A model generated the notes under the pieces. That model searched no databases. It was not told the DNA's origin and saw only the letters and a program-made list of their open reading frames with translations. The translations under genes were made by a program, and so were the position numbers. A stretch of 64,000 bases of DNA, from NCBI GenBank assembly GCA_963691655.1, contig OY829326.1, positions 116,967,388 through 117,031,387 on the forward strand, written 5' to 3'. Source of the stretch: Toxonevra muliebris (Eukaryota; Arthropoda; Insecta; Diptera; Pallopteridae). Shown piece by piece: positions 11,160 through 21,255 of the stretch. Position 1 is the stretch's first letter, and every line of letters begins with the position of its first letter.

Positions 11160-13264
11160 TTTACGCTGTTGTTGTGATGACTACATATATATGTTCTTTA
11201 CATTATTTAAAACGAAACTAAAACATGGAACAGTAAAAGACTTTGAAAAATTAACAACTAGATTTAATTTTAATAGTCTACAAAAAACATAATGATATAA
11301 CTTGGTTTTAAGGTCTTTTTTTTTAAATGCGGATACGCTAAAAGAAGTAGCTTGTATGAATGGGAATATTAGAGCAGTTTAACTCAATTTTTTGGTTTTT
11401 GTCGACGTAACCACCTTTGTCTTATTGCCACAGACATAACAAAACTCTCAATAAGAAATGGCAAACTTTTGCCTCCTACTTCACCAATATCGTTCAATAC
11501 AATTTCGTTTAAATGACAAAAACAAATATTGAAAACACAAAAACTTAAAAATGACTCAGCGAACAAATAAAATAAACATAAACAAAAGACAATATCAAAA
11601 AAAAAAAAAAATTAAAAGAAGAAAGAGAATAAGAACAGAGAAAATTGCTAAAATTGACAGTTAGTAATGACAAAACGTAACAACAAAAAATAAAAAAGGA
11701 GCAAAATTGTGACGAAACTAAAGCGAACGTTCGGTTTCTTGGATTTGATATTAAATTCAATAACAACAGCAGCAAAACAATAATGAAAAATATATAAATG
11801 TAGGTGTTTCTCTACACACTCTCACATCCTTACGCTGGTTTAACTTTAGAACTCAGTCTTACAATCCGTTAGCTGTTCGTATTTTGTACCTCTCACACGT
11901 TCTATATCCTTCACACACACTTGCTTATGTAGCATATGTAGGTTGATAATATGAAGAAAAATGTTTCGCCTCTCTTTTTCTCACATACTTTCTATCACTC
12001 GTTTTATCCTAAATACAAATATTTACATTCATACTCCTCGTGAGTACATTTCCGAGTATGTAGCGTAGATATGAAAATACAAACAAAACAAAATATAAAA
12101 ATCAGCAGCTTAATATAAATTCACATTTTACCCCCCTTCTTAGTACAGATAAAAATCTTTTATCGTTCAAGAGATATGCGCACAAAAAATATATTTAAGT
12201 AGTGTGGAGTTTATTTGTTTTCAATATTCATACATACACACACACATACATATATATTGTATATACAAAACTAAATCGAAAGGATGAATTTCCACTTGGT
12301 CGAAAGTGATAAACAAACCATGCGAATATGCTTGATTTAGTAACCGGAAATAGTGAAAGAAAGAAAACAAAATAAAATTTCTGTAGATAAAGAAAAGTAG
12401 TAGAAACTAATCGCATTTTGTTTTATTGATAGAATTTGTGAAATATTTATTTTTTTTTATAAACTTACTTGTTTTTAGAAGAACACTCAATTTTTGATAC
12501 AATCGTTCTCACCCTTTAAGGCATATTTTTGTTTAGGTACATAATTGAGTTGTATGTATAAATATTTATGGAAACATTTGAGAAAAGGTAAATCTAAAAT
12601 ATTATAATTATATTGAGGAGTTTTCGGGTTCTCCCTTTTAAATCATGAACGTTTACCTTTCTATGTACTAAGCAGTTCTATAATTAAATTTAAGCATACC
12701 TTAAATTTAATTATTTTTAATTAAAATTCACTTAAACAATTATGAAACATTTTGCGTACTCCAAAAGTTGAATGACTTTTTAATTTGAACTACGTACACA
12801 AAAGCAGAGATTTCTTGGAATTTTAAGAATTTTTGAAACATTTGCAAAATACATTTGAGTGTAAATGTTAGATGGATTCATTTTACTAAGAAAGAAAGTT
12901 TATCATACCATATTTCATATTAACTTATTTTTCTTCTACATTTATTTTCCAATGAATTCATATTTTTGCAATGAATATCCTCATTTTACAAGTGAAAACT
13001 CATCAACTCATTTGTTTATATAAATTTTAATTATATCTATCTATTTCCACAAAATATCTCATAAGCTAAGCACTTAACTTAATAAATCCTTGAGTGCATA
13101 TTATTACTGTGTATTTTCAAAGCAATTAGGTTATAAATTAAGAGCTATACTCGTACTGTATATGAAATGTTTATTATACCATAATTATAAGATCGATATC
13201 TGGCACACAGTTATGCTATAAGAAGGTGAGATTATCCCAGTAAGAAAAATCAATCAATTTTATA
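11160..13264. other. AT-rich non-coding stretch
   Basis: No gene is recognised. There is a CA/TA simple repeat near 12,228-12,260 and a poly-A run near 11,598-11,611. Nothing else stands out. Confidence 0.55.
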
Positions 13265-13272
13265 CTTTAGGC

Positions 13273-13360
13273 CAAGGTTTCTTAAATGTTTATCGGTATT
13301 CTTATTACGCTACAGTTTTGGTGGACCTAAAGTACACAAAGCACAGCTTGAGAACCGCTG
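13273..13360. mobile_element. Tiny hAT-type MITE (88 bp)
   Basis: The right end reads in reverse complement as CAGCGGTTCTCAAGCTGTG, a form typical of hAT terminal repeats. The left end (CAAGGTTTCTTAAATG) is a diverged partner. The flanks CTTTAGGC (13,265-13,272) and CTTTAGAC (13,361-13,368) match at 7 of 8 positions, as expected for an 8-bp hAT target duplication. There is no coding capacity. Confidence 0.65.
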
Positions 13361-13369
13361 CTTTAGACT

Positions 13370-13797
13370 TTTATATGAATCTCTTTCGTCTCTAGTATTC
13401 AATTTTAAATAAGGAACTTTCACCTTATCGCCTAGCAAAGGCTAACAGAATGTTCCCTCCAAGAACGCTAAACTAAGAACTATTTCACTTTCGAAGCCAT
13501 CGCCTGGGTAGGCTTTGCTCTAGTTGCGTTATTAAAAGAAGCAAAACAAGTTCAGTTAAAGGTTAGCTGAATAAAAGGGTGTATCGAAAATTTTTGTTTT
13601 TGGAAATTCAAAATTTCAAGTTGATAAACAAAACACAAAAGGGGCTTAAAGTTTATAAATTTTTTAAAAAAAATTTAAATTTTTCATGTTTTTTTGATGA
13701 AGAATTTGTTTGTATCGAATTTTATGTAAGTTTAAGGGGTCTGCCTAATTTTTAAGAATGAAAATCGGCCAGTTTTATTTGTTTTTTCTCGTTTATT
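13370..13797. other. Non-coding stretch
   Basis: No gene or clear repeat is recognised in this AT-rich segment. Confidence 0.5.
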
Positions 13798-14430
13798 TTA
13801 TAAGATACTTCGCCCAGCTCCGCTGTCCTGACCACTGACAAAGTTTAGGTAATAATTTGATTTACTTGCACTTCTTACTTCAGTAAGTTCCCTAAACTTA
13901 CTTATATCGTAAATCTGCCAGGTCGCACGGGAGATATTGCATGATGTGAGTGTCCTCCATCTCCTGCTAGCTAAGGAATAACAGTGCAAGTTGATGCTTT
14001 TCTTGATCGCACCCAGAGAAGCACGTATCAGTTCCATATGGGTTAGATCAAGTGAGGCTCCTTTGCACGCTAATTCATCTGTTTTCTCATTTCCATCAAT
14101 ATTCCTAAGCCCAGGAACGCATATGAGATCTGCATAAAGACTTAAAGCAGTAAGTTCCTTCCCCCACTGTCTGACTAGCTTTGAGTTAATGTTATTGAGC
14201 TGTAGGGCTGCAATTGCTGCCTGACTGTTCGTGAAAATTGCAACCTTAGATCTTTCTTTAATGTATTTAGTGATTAGTTGGTATGCCTTCCCGATTGCAA
14301 GTACTTCCGACTGAAAGACTTTGGCTGCGTTGGGTAAACGTATACAATGGTTAATATTAGCGCGTTGTGAATACATCCCTGCACCAACACCCAAATCCGT
14401 TTTGCAGCCATCTGTGTATATGGAAATATC
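13798..14430 (-). pseudogene. LINE RNase H domain and partial C-terminal tail
   Basis: On the minus strand a frame of about 210 codons stays open from ~14,430. It contains YTDGCKTDLGVGAG (canonical YTDGS), VFQSEVLAI (Glu), FTNSQAAIAAL where the usual form is FTDSQAAI, and DGNEKTDELA. This is the RNase H domain that ends the ORF2 of R1/I/LOA-type non-LTR retrotransposons. The second catalytic Asp is Asn here, so the domain would be inactive. The frame stops before the usual cysteine-bearing tail. It is isolated, with no reverse transcriptase upstream. Confidence 0.8.
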
Positions 14431-14519
14431 GTATTCAATTTTAAAATTTCTTTTTAATTTAGAAGAAAAGATTAATGTACCAACTCTAGTTTGACTTCAT
14501 TGACCTATTAAATTCAAAG

Positions 14520-15410
14520 CAAGTTGAACCTGAAATTTAGCACTCATTAATTAGTTCACCTTGTTTTTTAAAAAGTTTCATTTCAAGATCTCAGGGTCAC
14601 TGGTGACCCAGAGCAAAATGTATATTTCCAAAATAGAAATTAAAAATTCAAAAATATGAGAGCTAATGTTTAAATAAATAGTTTTTTCCACAACATATTG
14701 GAGTATTTGAACAATTTTTGTAAAAATTATGAGCGATTGAAAATAAGTAAAAAATTTTTTTTGAATTTAGGTTTTAACCCGTTTTTAATAATAAATAAAA
14801 CAGAATTTATTCTCTTTTCACCGAACAGAGCTGTAAAAAAATGCAGTCATTTTGAGCAGCAGTAACTGAAGTCATTGCGAATGAATTCAACTTTCTGACT
14901 GTAGTCTTTCGTTCTAATTGAGACTTATGACTTTAAAATCAAAGTCATGAACATTTCTTGACTTCAACGGCTGTTCCATTTAACTGTGGCATCACAATAA
15001 ATAAGTCACAATAATTACATGACTTCACACTATTATTGAAGTCGCAGTCATGAATTCAAATTTGGTTGAAGTCAGGAATTTGACTTCAGTGACTTCATCT
15101 GATTACAATTGATTTCAACTAAATGACTTTAGGTCAATCAATGAATTATTCAGGTCCAGTTTCCATTCAAGAAACTGCTCATTGACTTCAAAATTACTTA
15201 TGAACTCATAATTTTTATTCTTCACTCATAAAAAGAATGGAATCATTCAGTCATTTTTAAACGAAGTCAATAGACTTAAAACTTGAAATGACTGCATTCT
15301 TTTACAGCTCTGCCCCCGAATACAAAACAATTTATTAAAATCTGTGCCATATAATAAACTCAAACAACGTATTTTGGGCCACCGGTGACTAATGGTCTCG
15401 AAAGGGTTAA
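14520..15410. mobile_element. TTAA-type repeat copy, split by a hAT MITE
   Basis: Positions 14,575-14,750 (gatctcagggtcactggtga and following ~170 bp) match 63,678-63,840. The far end, cgaaagggttaa at 15,399-15,410, has the GGG-TTAA edge seen in the related copies at 18,540 and 19,059. The element at 14,826-15,312 lies between these parts. The left edge of this copy is not clear. Confidence 0.55.
14826..15312. mobile_element. hAT-type MITE (487 bp)
   Basis: The left terminus reads CAGAGCTGTAAAAAAATGCA and the reverse complement of the right terminus reads CAGAGCTGTAAAAGAATGCA. The match extends into GTCATTT for about 30 bp in all. The flanks TCACCGAA (14,818-14,825) and CCCCCGAA (15,313-15,320) agree at 6 of 8 positions, as expected for an aged 8-bp hAT target duplication. 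The interior has no coding sequence but carries many GACTTCA and TGAAGTCA motifs in both orientations, giving fold-back potential. Confidence 0.85.
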
Positions 15411-15419
15411 ATTCAAACA

Positions 15420-17850
15420 AATTTAATAAATTGAGCTTCAGAATATCATATCGCTTCATATATAAAGTCACAGGCTTTTACGGTTATATCTTTCCGCGAT
15501 AAACCCACATCGGATTGTGAAGCCGGGTGCAGGTTTCTGCATCTCGAGCACTCAAAATTTACACTTTCCTGACTGCATATCTGACTGAACTGTTAGGAAC
15601 AATGACGTATCAATAATTTTCAACTGGTGGTAGAAATTACTGCAATACTAAAAAACTCCTGATTTTGTACTGGGATGAAAATCAAATCACTTATCTTTGA
15701 AATATCAGATGTCAGCTTACAACAACATTTAACCAAACACTCAACGATTGCAGCTAAAATAAGCGCTTCATTTTCGCTTAATTAAAAAGCATGCCAATAA
15801 TTATTTAAAAAACATACATGGAAAATCAGTAAGATTTTTAAATCATTTAACATTTTTACTGCTTTTAAATTAAACAATCGAGCTTTACTTTTGATAAATT
15901 TAAAAGCTTTTAAACTTTACAGTTTCTGTTTAATTTTCATTTGTTTTGATGCCTTAACCCTCTTATCCCACCTCTATTTCTCTTTCTATTTTATTTATTT
16001 TTTTTTTTTTTTACTTCCGACATATTCTTGACATTCCATCTTGAGTTGCTGTGTGTCTCCGCAGTTGTTTTGTTGTGTTCCAAATCTGCTGACCTTCTGT
16101 GAAACTGAAATGTATGAATTTATGTATGAAATGAACTTGATTACTTTATGTTGGCCATGAAAAAGCAACCACAGAAAAACAAACACCAAGGATATTTTAA
16201 TACAAAAACAGAAAACAAAACAAAAAGGTCGAACAAAGAAAAAAGAGTGAAAAAAAAAATAATAATCATTTTAATCTAAAAATACAAATTTAAGTTTGCA
16301 TAACAACAAAGATATCAAAGAGAAATTTAATAAAAGCGCCACGCCACTCCACACAAAAATGAAAAGATCCATTTTTGCATTTATACTTTGCTCTCAATTC
16401 GTCAATATGAATAAGTAACAGCTGCTGCTTGCTTCTAACAACAAAAAAAAAACAATAACCCAAAAGAAATAGTAAAGAAAAAAAAAAGAATCATAATTTC
16501 ATAGTTAGAAAACTGATACAAAAAGCAAAATTGAAATAAGAGCAACAAAGTCAAAATCTTAAAAATCAAAGAAAACAAAAAAGCACAAGCAGTTGAAAAA
16601 CAGCAAAAATGGAAACCTTTAAGCTGGTGCGCATCAGGATCGTAAAGCAAAAACCGCAGCAGTAAACGTGTTTCATTTTTACTACTACGAGTTTTTCCTT
16701 GCTTGTGTTTGTGTTGTTTGTGTGCTACAACCGCAATCATTGCCAAATGACATATCATTTGAGCTTGTTCTTGTATATACTATATGTGCATATGTGTGTG
16801 ATGTGGCTGTATATGTATGTGTTAGAAAGTGTTACATTTAAAATGTAGCACGCACAAAGAATGGCGTCCAAGAATACGTTTCATTTCACCCTAAAATTTA
16901 GAGGGAAATAACAACGACAACAGCAGCGACACCAACCAACAGCAGAAAACCAACGGCAGGCAGCACTGTTAACATGGCAACACAAAAAAAGTAAAAGAAA
17001 CGCACACACACACACACAGACATGCACACAAACTTGGCGCGTTTGTTCAAGTCGTTTCTTTTACTCATTCGCTTTCATTTCATTCCATTTCCGCATACTT
17101 TGTTGATTTTTTTTACATAGATACAATTGTATATAGACACACATTCACACACATACACATTCATATGAACGTACAATCATTTTTCTGCTTATACTCTCAC
17201 ATCTATTTTTATGTTACGTATACGCACTGTTGTACTACATATTCGCATACATATTATTTGTTATTCCTCTTTTCTATGTTTGTTTGTATGTAAAGCGACA
17301 CACTCGCAAACTTAAATATGTATGCTAGAAATAAAATATTGCTGTGAATTTTTTTTGAAGATTTAGCATTTATTTAATCAGAAATTATTCTTGGAATTTT
17401 TTTATTTATTTTTTTTTTTTTTGTTTTTCATTTTTTTGGAATTGATTCTTTTTTGTATTTTCTTTCAATAGCATGAAATTTTTTGCACGTAAAAGAAATT
17501 TAAATGCAAAATCACGCTAATATGAAGTGAAATATTAAGTATTATTAAATTAGCCCACTTATCACGCTCTTCTTTACTTATTTCTCGGGTAAAATTAGAG
17601 TACCTGAGACTATGTACTTTCTGTCGGTAAATTGGGTGAAGGTTGTGATTTTTTTTTATACGTAGAGTTTAGATTTTGTACAAGGTACAAGGAATAGGCA
17701 AATATTGAATTTTGAACCAGTTGGGCTGGCAAGAATCGTCCATAGGAAATTAATTTGAAACAAGTTCATTATATAGTAATAAAATATATCTACAAAGTAT
17801 AAATATTATTGTTTATTATATCATTTAAAAAAAGAAATCCTAAAAACTCG
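15420..17850. other. AT-rich non-coding stretch
   Basis: No gene is recognised. There is a CA run at ~17,003-17,018, a CAA/CAG-type stretch at 16,910-16,950, and several poly-A/T runs. The open frames are low-complexity. Confidence 0.55.
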
Positions 17851-17879
17851 TCAAATTCAAGGGCGCTAGACCAGAATAT

Positions 17880-18310
17880 TCCCTTAAGGTGGGCATAAAT
17901 ACTGCTGGATTCAGTAGATTTTTTTACCGAATGTTCTTTACGCCAATCTAAGTAAGTGTGTCGAATCTTATTTTATTTATGTACTTTGGTATTTTGCCTA
18001 ATATCACGATTTGAAAATTTCACTTATATGGCGGGTGGGCGTGGTAACCTAGGAATTTGATTGATTTTATACAAACTGTTTTATATGCCAATATAAATAA
18101 GTGTGTTTAGTTTCATTTAATTTACTTAAGTATTTTGCCTGATATCAGGTTTTGAAAATTTCACTTATATAGGAGATGGGCGTGGTTACTTAGGGATTTG
18201 GTTGATTTTACTACCAAATATTATTTATGCTAATATAAAGAAGAGTTTATCTGATAAGACACTTTGAAAATTCACTTGTATGATGGGTGGGCGTGGTTTC
18301 GAACCGATTT
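17880..18310. repeat. ~141-bp tandem repeat, about three units
   Basis: Three units share a block reading like ttgaaaatttcactta followed by gggtgggcgtggt. The block recurs with starts near 18,021, 18,162 and 18,273, giving spacings of 141 and 111 bp (the last unit is shortened). A partial earlier unit starts near 17,890 (ggtgggcataaa). The units also share gccaat(c/a)taa(a/g)taagtgtgt and a polyadenylation-like AT-rich part. Confidence 0.75.
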
Positions 18311-18312
18311 AA

Positions 18313-18542
18313 CCCATTTTATAAAGGAAATATCTCGGGATGCTAAGAATTCGATTTTGTATAAAAAATAATTTTCACTTCACTCTAAAGTGCAACAGAG
18401 AATAGAGTTAAGAATTTCGTTGAATTTTTTGGATTGACAACACTATGGAAACTTTTTAAAAACTTTTTATAATGAAATAGCAAAGGTAATTCTGGACTCG
18501 TTTTGCTCTATCGCTTCCAATTTCTTTACGATCAAGAAAGGG
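18313..18542. mobile_element. TTAA-flanked MITE, copy 1 (piggyBac-like)
   Basis: TTAA (18,309-18,312) then CCCATTTT at the left, and AAGAAAGGG then TTAA (18,543-18,546) at the right. TTAA target duplications with CCC-starting ends are the hallmark of the piggyBac superfamily. The right end (reverse complement CCCTTTCTTGATCGTAAAG) matches the ends of the copies at 19,061 and 63,566. There is no coding sequence. The left end match is weak, so exact limits are uncertain. Confidence 0.5.
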
Positions 18543-18599
18543 TTAAGTAAATAATTACACACTTATACAGAATGTTGAAATGCTAGTAAGCGCCATCAC

Positions 18600-18665
18600 A
18601 AAGAAATCGTGTCCGATTCCGAAACGGCCGTATGATTTTCCTGCTCTTTATACACTGTTGCAACT
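18600..18665. repeat. Fragment matching the end of the 10.8-11.2 kb inverted-repeat element
   Basis: The block gattccgaaacggccgt and flanking ~50 bp match 11,118-11,170. It may be the edge of another copy of that element. Confidence 0.5.
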
Positions 18666-18707
18666 TAATCACTTTGTCACTTCGACAAAAATTTGACGTT
18701 TCATTAA

Positions 18708-19061
18708 CCCATTAAGGACGAGCAGGAACCAAAGTATACATATGGATCAAGAAAGTAACTTGAGAAAAAAATAGTTTTTGAACCTGGCTCAAGAACGGCT
18801 TGGCGAAAAGGTGCCATATGGCATCGCTAGGCATTACTGAGTTAAGCCTGATAAGCAAACCTTGAGCTATTGAGTAGCAATGTAAAAGTCAAACTATGAT
18901 ATATGAACCATTACATTTCCCTAAATTTCAGGCCTTCAGGGTCACAAATCTTCTGTTTCGATAAAAAAAAAAAAATTGTAACAAGAAATGGGGGTCAGAG
19001 AAAACGACGACGGATTCGATTTTGCGCTATCTCTTCAGGTTTCCTTACGATCCCGAAAGGG
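18708..19061. mobile_element. TTAA-flanked MITE, copy 2 (piggyBac-like, 354 bp)
   Basis: TTAA at 18,704-18,707 and at 19,062-19,065. The left end reads CCCATTAAGGACGAGCAGG. The reverse complement of the right end reads CCCTTTCGGGATCGTAAGG. The two are related imperfect inverted repeats. Read from the right end, ~150 bp match 63,342-63,490, including gatagc, ctgaccc, and a poly-T tract. This cross-match shows a dispersed family. There is no transposase inside, so it would be non-autonomous. Confidence 0.75.
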
Positions 19062-19503
19062 TTAAATAACTTAATTTTTTTTTTGAAAAACGGCACTGCA
19101 CTATGGGGCCAAATCCATATTTGGCTGGCCAAAATTCTGAAATTCTGCTCATTTGGTCACGGGGTCATAAGCAATTACTGCGTAAAAAATTATAACGATC
19201 AGCCCATTACAACGCCTACCTCCCACACAACTGAAACCGCGAAAAGAATATAACTTGGTATACATTATAGATATGATGATGAAATTTTATATACTTTTAA
19301 ACATTATTAGTGCCTATGTTAGTAAATAATATTGGAAGTATGAATGTATAAACTCGTAATTGTGACTAACTTCATATCTATCATACGCGCCATTTTTTTT
19401 ATATTGACAGCTATTCTATCTCGAAAAGCGCCAAAAATACTATAAGAATTGATCTGTCAAATAATTTTCATAATTTTACAAAAGTGTTTTACTATAGCTG
19501 AAA

Positions 19504-21207
19504 ATGTCGAATTTCGTGCCAGCAAAACATTTGCGGGAAGTTTTAATTTGCTTCTTCCATTTAAAGAAAAACGCAACTGAAGCACATCGTTTACTCACTG
19601 AAACTTATCCTGACTGTGCTATAGACGTTAGAATGTGTCAGGTGTGGTATGCCCGTTTCCAAAGTGGTGATTTTGATGTTGAAGACAGGGAACGTTCAGG
19701 CGGCCCGAAAAAATTCGAAGATGAAGAATTGAAGGCATTACTCGAAGAAGAGTCATGTCAAACGCAACAAGAACTTGCAGAATCTTTAGGAGTTGATCAA
19801 TCAACCATTTCTAAACGCGTAAAAGCATTGGGAATGATTCAAAAGCAAGGAAATTGGGTGCCGTACGAATTGAAGCCGAGAGACGTCGAACAACGATTTT
19901 TCACATGTGAACTGCTGATTGAACGACAGAAAAGAAAGGGTTTTCTGCATCGTATTGTGACTGGCGATGAAAAGTGGATACGTTACAATAACCCAAAGCG
20001 TAAAAAATCATGGGGACCGCCCGGACATGCATCAACATCAACGGCAAAGCCGAACATCCATGGATCCAAGCTCATGCTGTGTATTTGGTGGGATATGAAA
20101 AGTGTCGTGTATTATGAGCTGTTGAAACCGAATGAAACGATCACTGGCGACCCAATGGAAAGGCCTGCAGGCATGTCAAAACGCAGTTCTCTGCACCGTC
20201 ACAGGCTGCCACCTAATGTCACATGAGGACCACCTCCACACAGAGACTAAAATGCTCAAGGTCAGGGAGCACAACACGTTGCTCAGTAAGCAATTTCTGC
20301 TCGCGTGCCATAAGAACGACCACCCTAATATTGAGCTAACTATTACCCCACCACCACCACGGAGCATTCGCCAAGGCTTGACGCGATATAGAGATGACTT
20401 GTCGCAGTTTATTACCCAATCATCACTCGACAATGCAACATACAGGGCTACTCTTAACTTACTACACACGGAGGTTGTAACCAAAGCCAAGGCTGCACAT
20501 AAACCTAGCATTGTATTAAACGGTCAACCGCCGCCCATAAATGACGAAGAGAGAGAGCTCCCAAGGGAAACTCGGTGCACCCTTGCCCAACTACGATCCG
20601 GCTGGAGCCGTATGCTGAACTGTTACATGTGTAGACTTGACGATACAGCCACGAACACCTGCCCAGACTGTGGCAGCAGCCCACACGACACGGCTCACCT
20701 CTTCTCATGCCCACAACACCCAACAAACCTGACCACACTCTCCCTCTGGACGAACCCTATTAATACGGCCCGCTTCCTGGGTCTGGATATTACAGACAAA
20801 ACTTGACACAACTTCAAACATATTGATAAATTTATTGACTAGTTGTAGCTGCTACAACAACATCACTGGCGACCGCTACCGACTACAATTTATGCGTTTG
20901 AGCCGAGCATTAAAGGATCAGAGGCCAGAATATGAGAATAGACACGACGAAGTTATTCTTCAGCACGACAATGCTCGGCCGCATGTTGCAAGGCAAGTAA
21001 AAACATACTTGGAAACGCTGAAATGGGAAGTGCTTCCCCACCCGCCGTATTCTCCAGACATTGCTCCTTCTGATTACCACTTCTTCCGATCGATGACACA
21101 TGGCCTGGCTGAACAGCACTTCCGTTCTTTCGACGCGGAATCCGTATGCTACCAGAAAGATGGGAAAAGGTTGTGGCTAACGATGGACATCATGGACATA
21201 TAATCAC
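19504..21207 (+). pseudogene. DD34D mariner transposase, split and truncated
   Basis: The frame opens at 19,504 ([10 protein letters not shown]). It has the two N-terminal helix-turn-helix regions, the linker motif WVPYEL near residue 119, and the first catalytic Asp in VTGDEKWI (residue 155). It runs to ...NETITGD at 20,151, where a LINE is inserted. After the insert the frame resumes at 20,871 with RYRLQFMRLSRAL, then HDNARPHVA (second Asp) and PDIAPSDYHFF (third Asp). Past FRSFDAE about 20-25 codons are missing and the frame shifts. The expected WEKVVA...DGH tail is still legible in another frame before the end near 21,207. All three catalytic aspartates survive, but the insertion and the 3' deletion make it non-functional. 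Confidence 0.9.
20152..20861 (+). mobile_element. 5'-truncated LINE inserted in the mariner
   Basis: The insert is flanked by an exact 12-bp duplication of mariner sequence, ATCACTGGCGAC, at 20,140-20,151 and 20,862-20,873. It encodes the last ~215 codons of a non-LTR retrotransposon ORF2 up to 20,806. Recognisable parts are [39 protein letters not shown], and the cysteine-histidine motif CPDCGSSPHDTAHLFSCP, then LSLWTNP. The 3' end after the stop is short (~55 bp) and finishes in ACAACAAC rather than poly-A. The frame is open throughout, so the insertion is fairly recent. Same family as the remnants at 36,600 and 50,680-52,015. Confidence 0.92.
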
Positions 21208-21255
21208 TTTTTCACAATAAATGTCCAAATTACGAAAAAAAAATACGAGTTTATA

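Larger units (their letters stand above)
19349..21253 (+). mobile_element. Mariner element interrupted by a LINE
   Basis: The transposase (19,504-21,207) lies between a candidate 10-bp inverted repeat TAAACTCGTA (19,349-19,358) and TACGAGTTTA (21,244-21,253), each bordered by TA (19,347-19,348 and 21,254-21,255). The distances from the repeat to the start codon (155 bp) and from the coding end to the repeat (~45 bp) are typical of mariner. The inverted repeat is short for the family (usually near 28-30 bp) and decays quickly, so the ends carry moderate confidence. Without the nested LINE the element would be near 1.18 kb. Confidence 0.75.

Noticed and set aside
16435..16758. A 107-codon minus-strand frame with hydrophobic segments
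   Set aside because: The hydrophobic stretches come from poly-A/T-rich DNA read as Phe/Leu. No family seen.
20176..20738. Minus-strand open frames over the LINE insert
   Set aside because: Antisense shadows of the LINE ORF2 tail, which has clear motifs on the plus strand.
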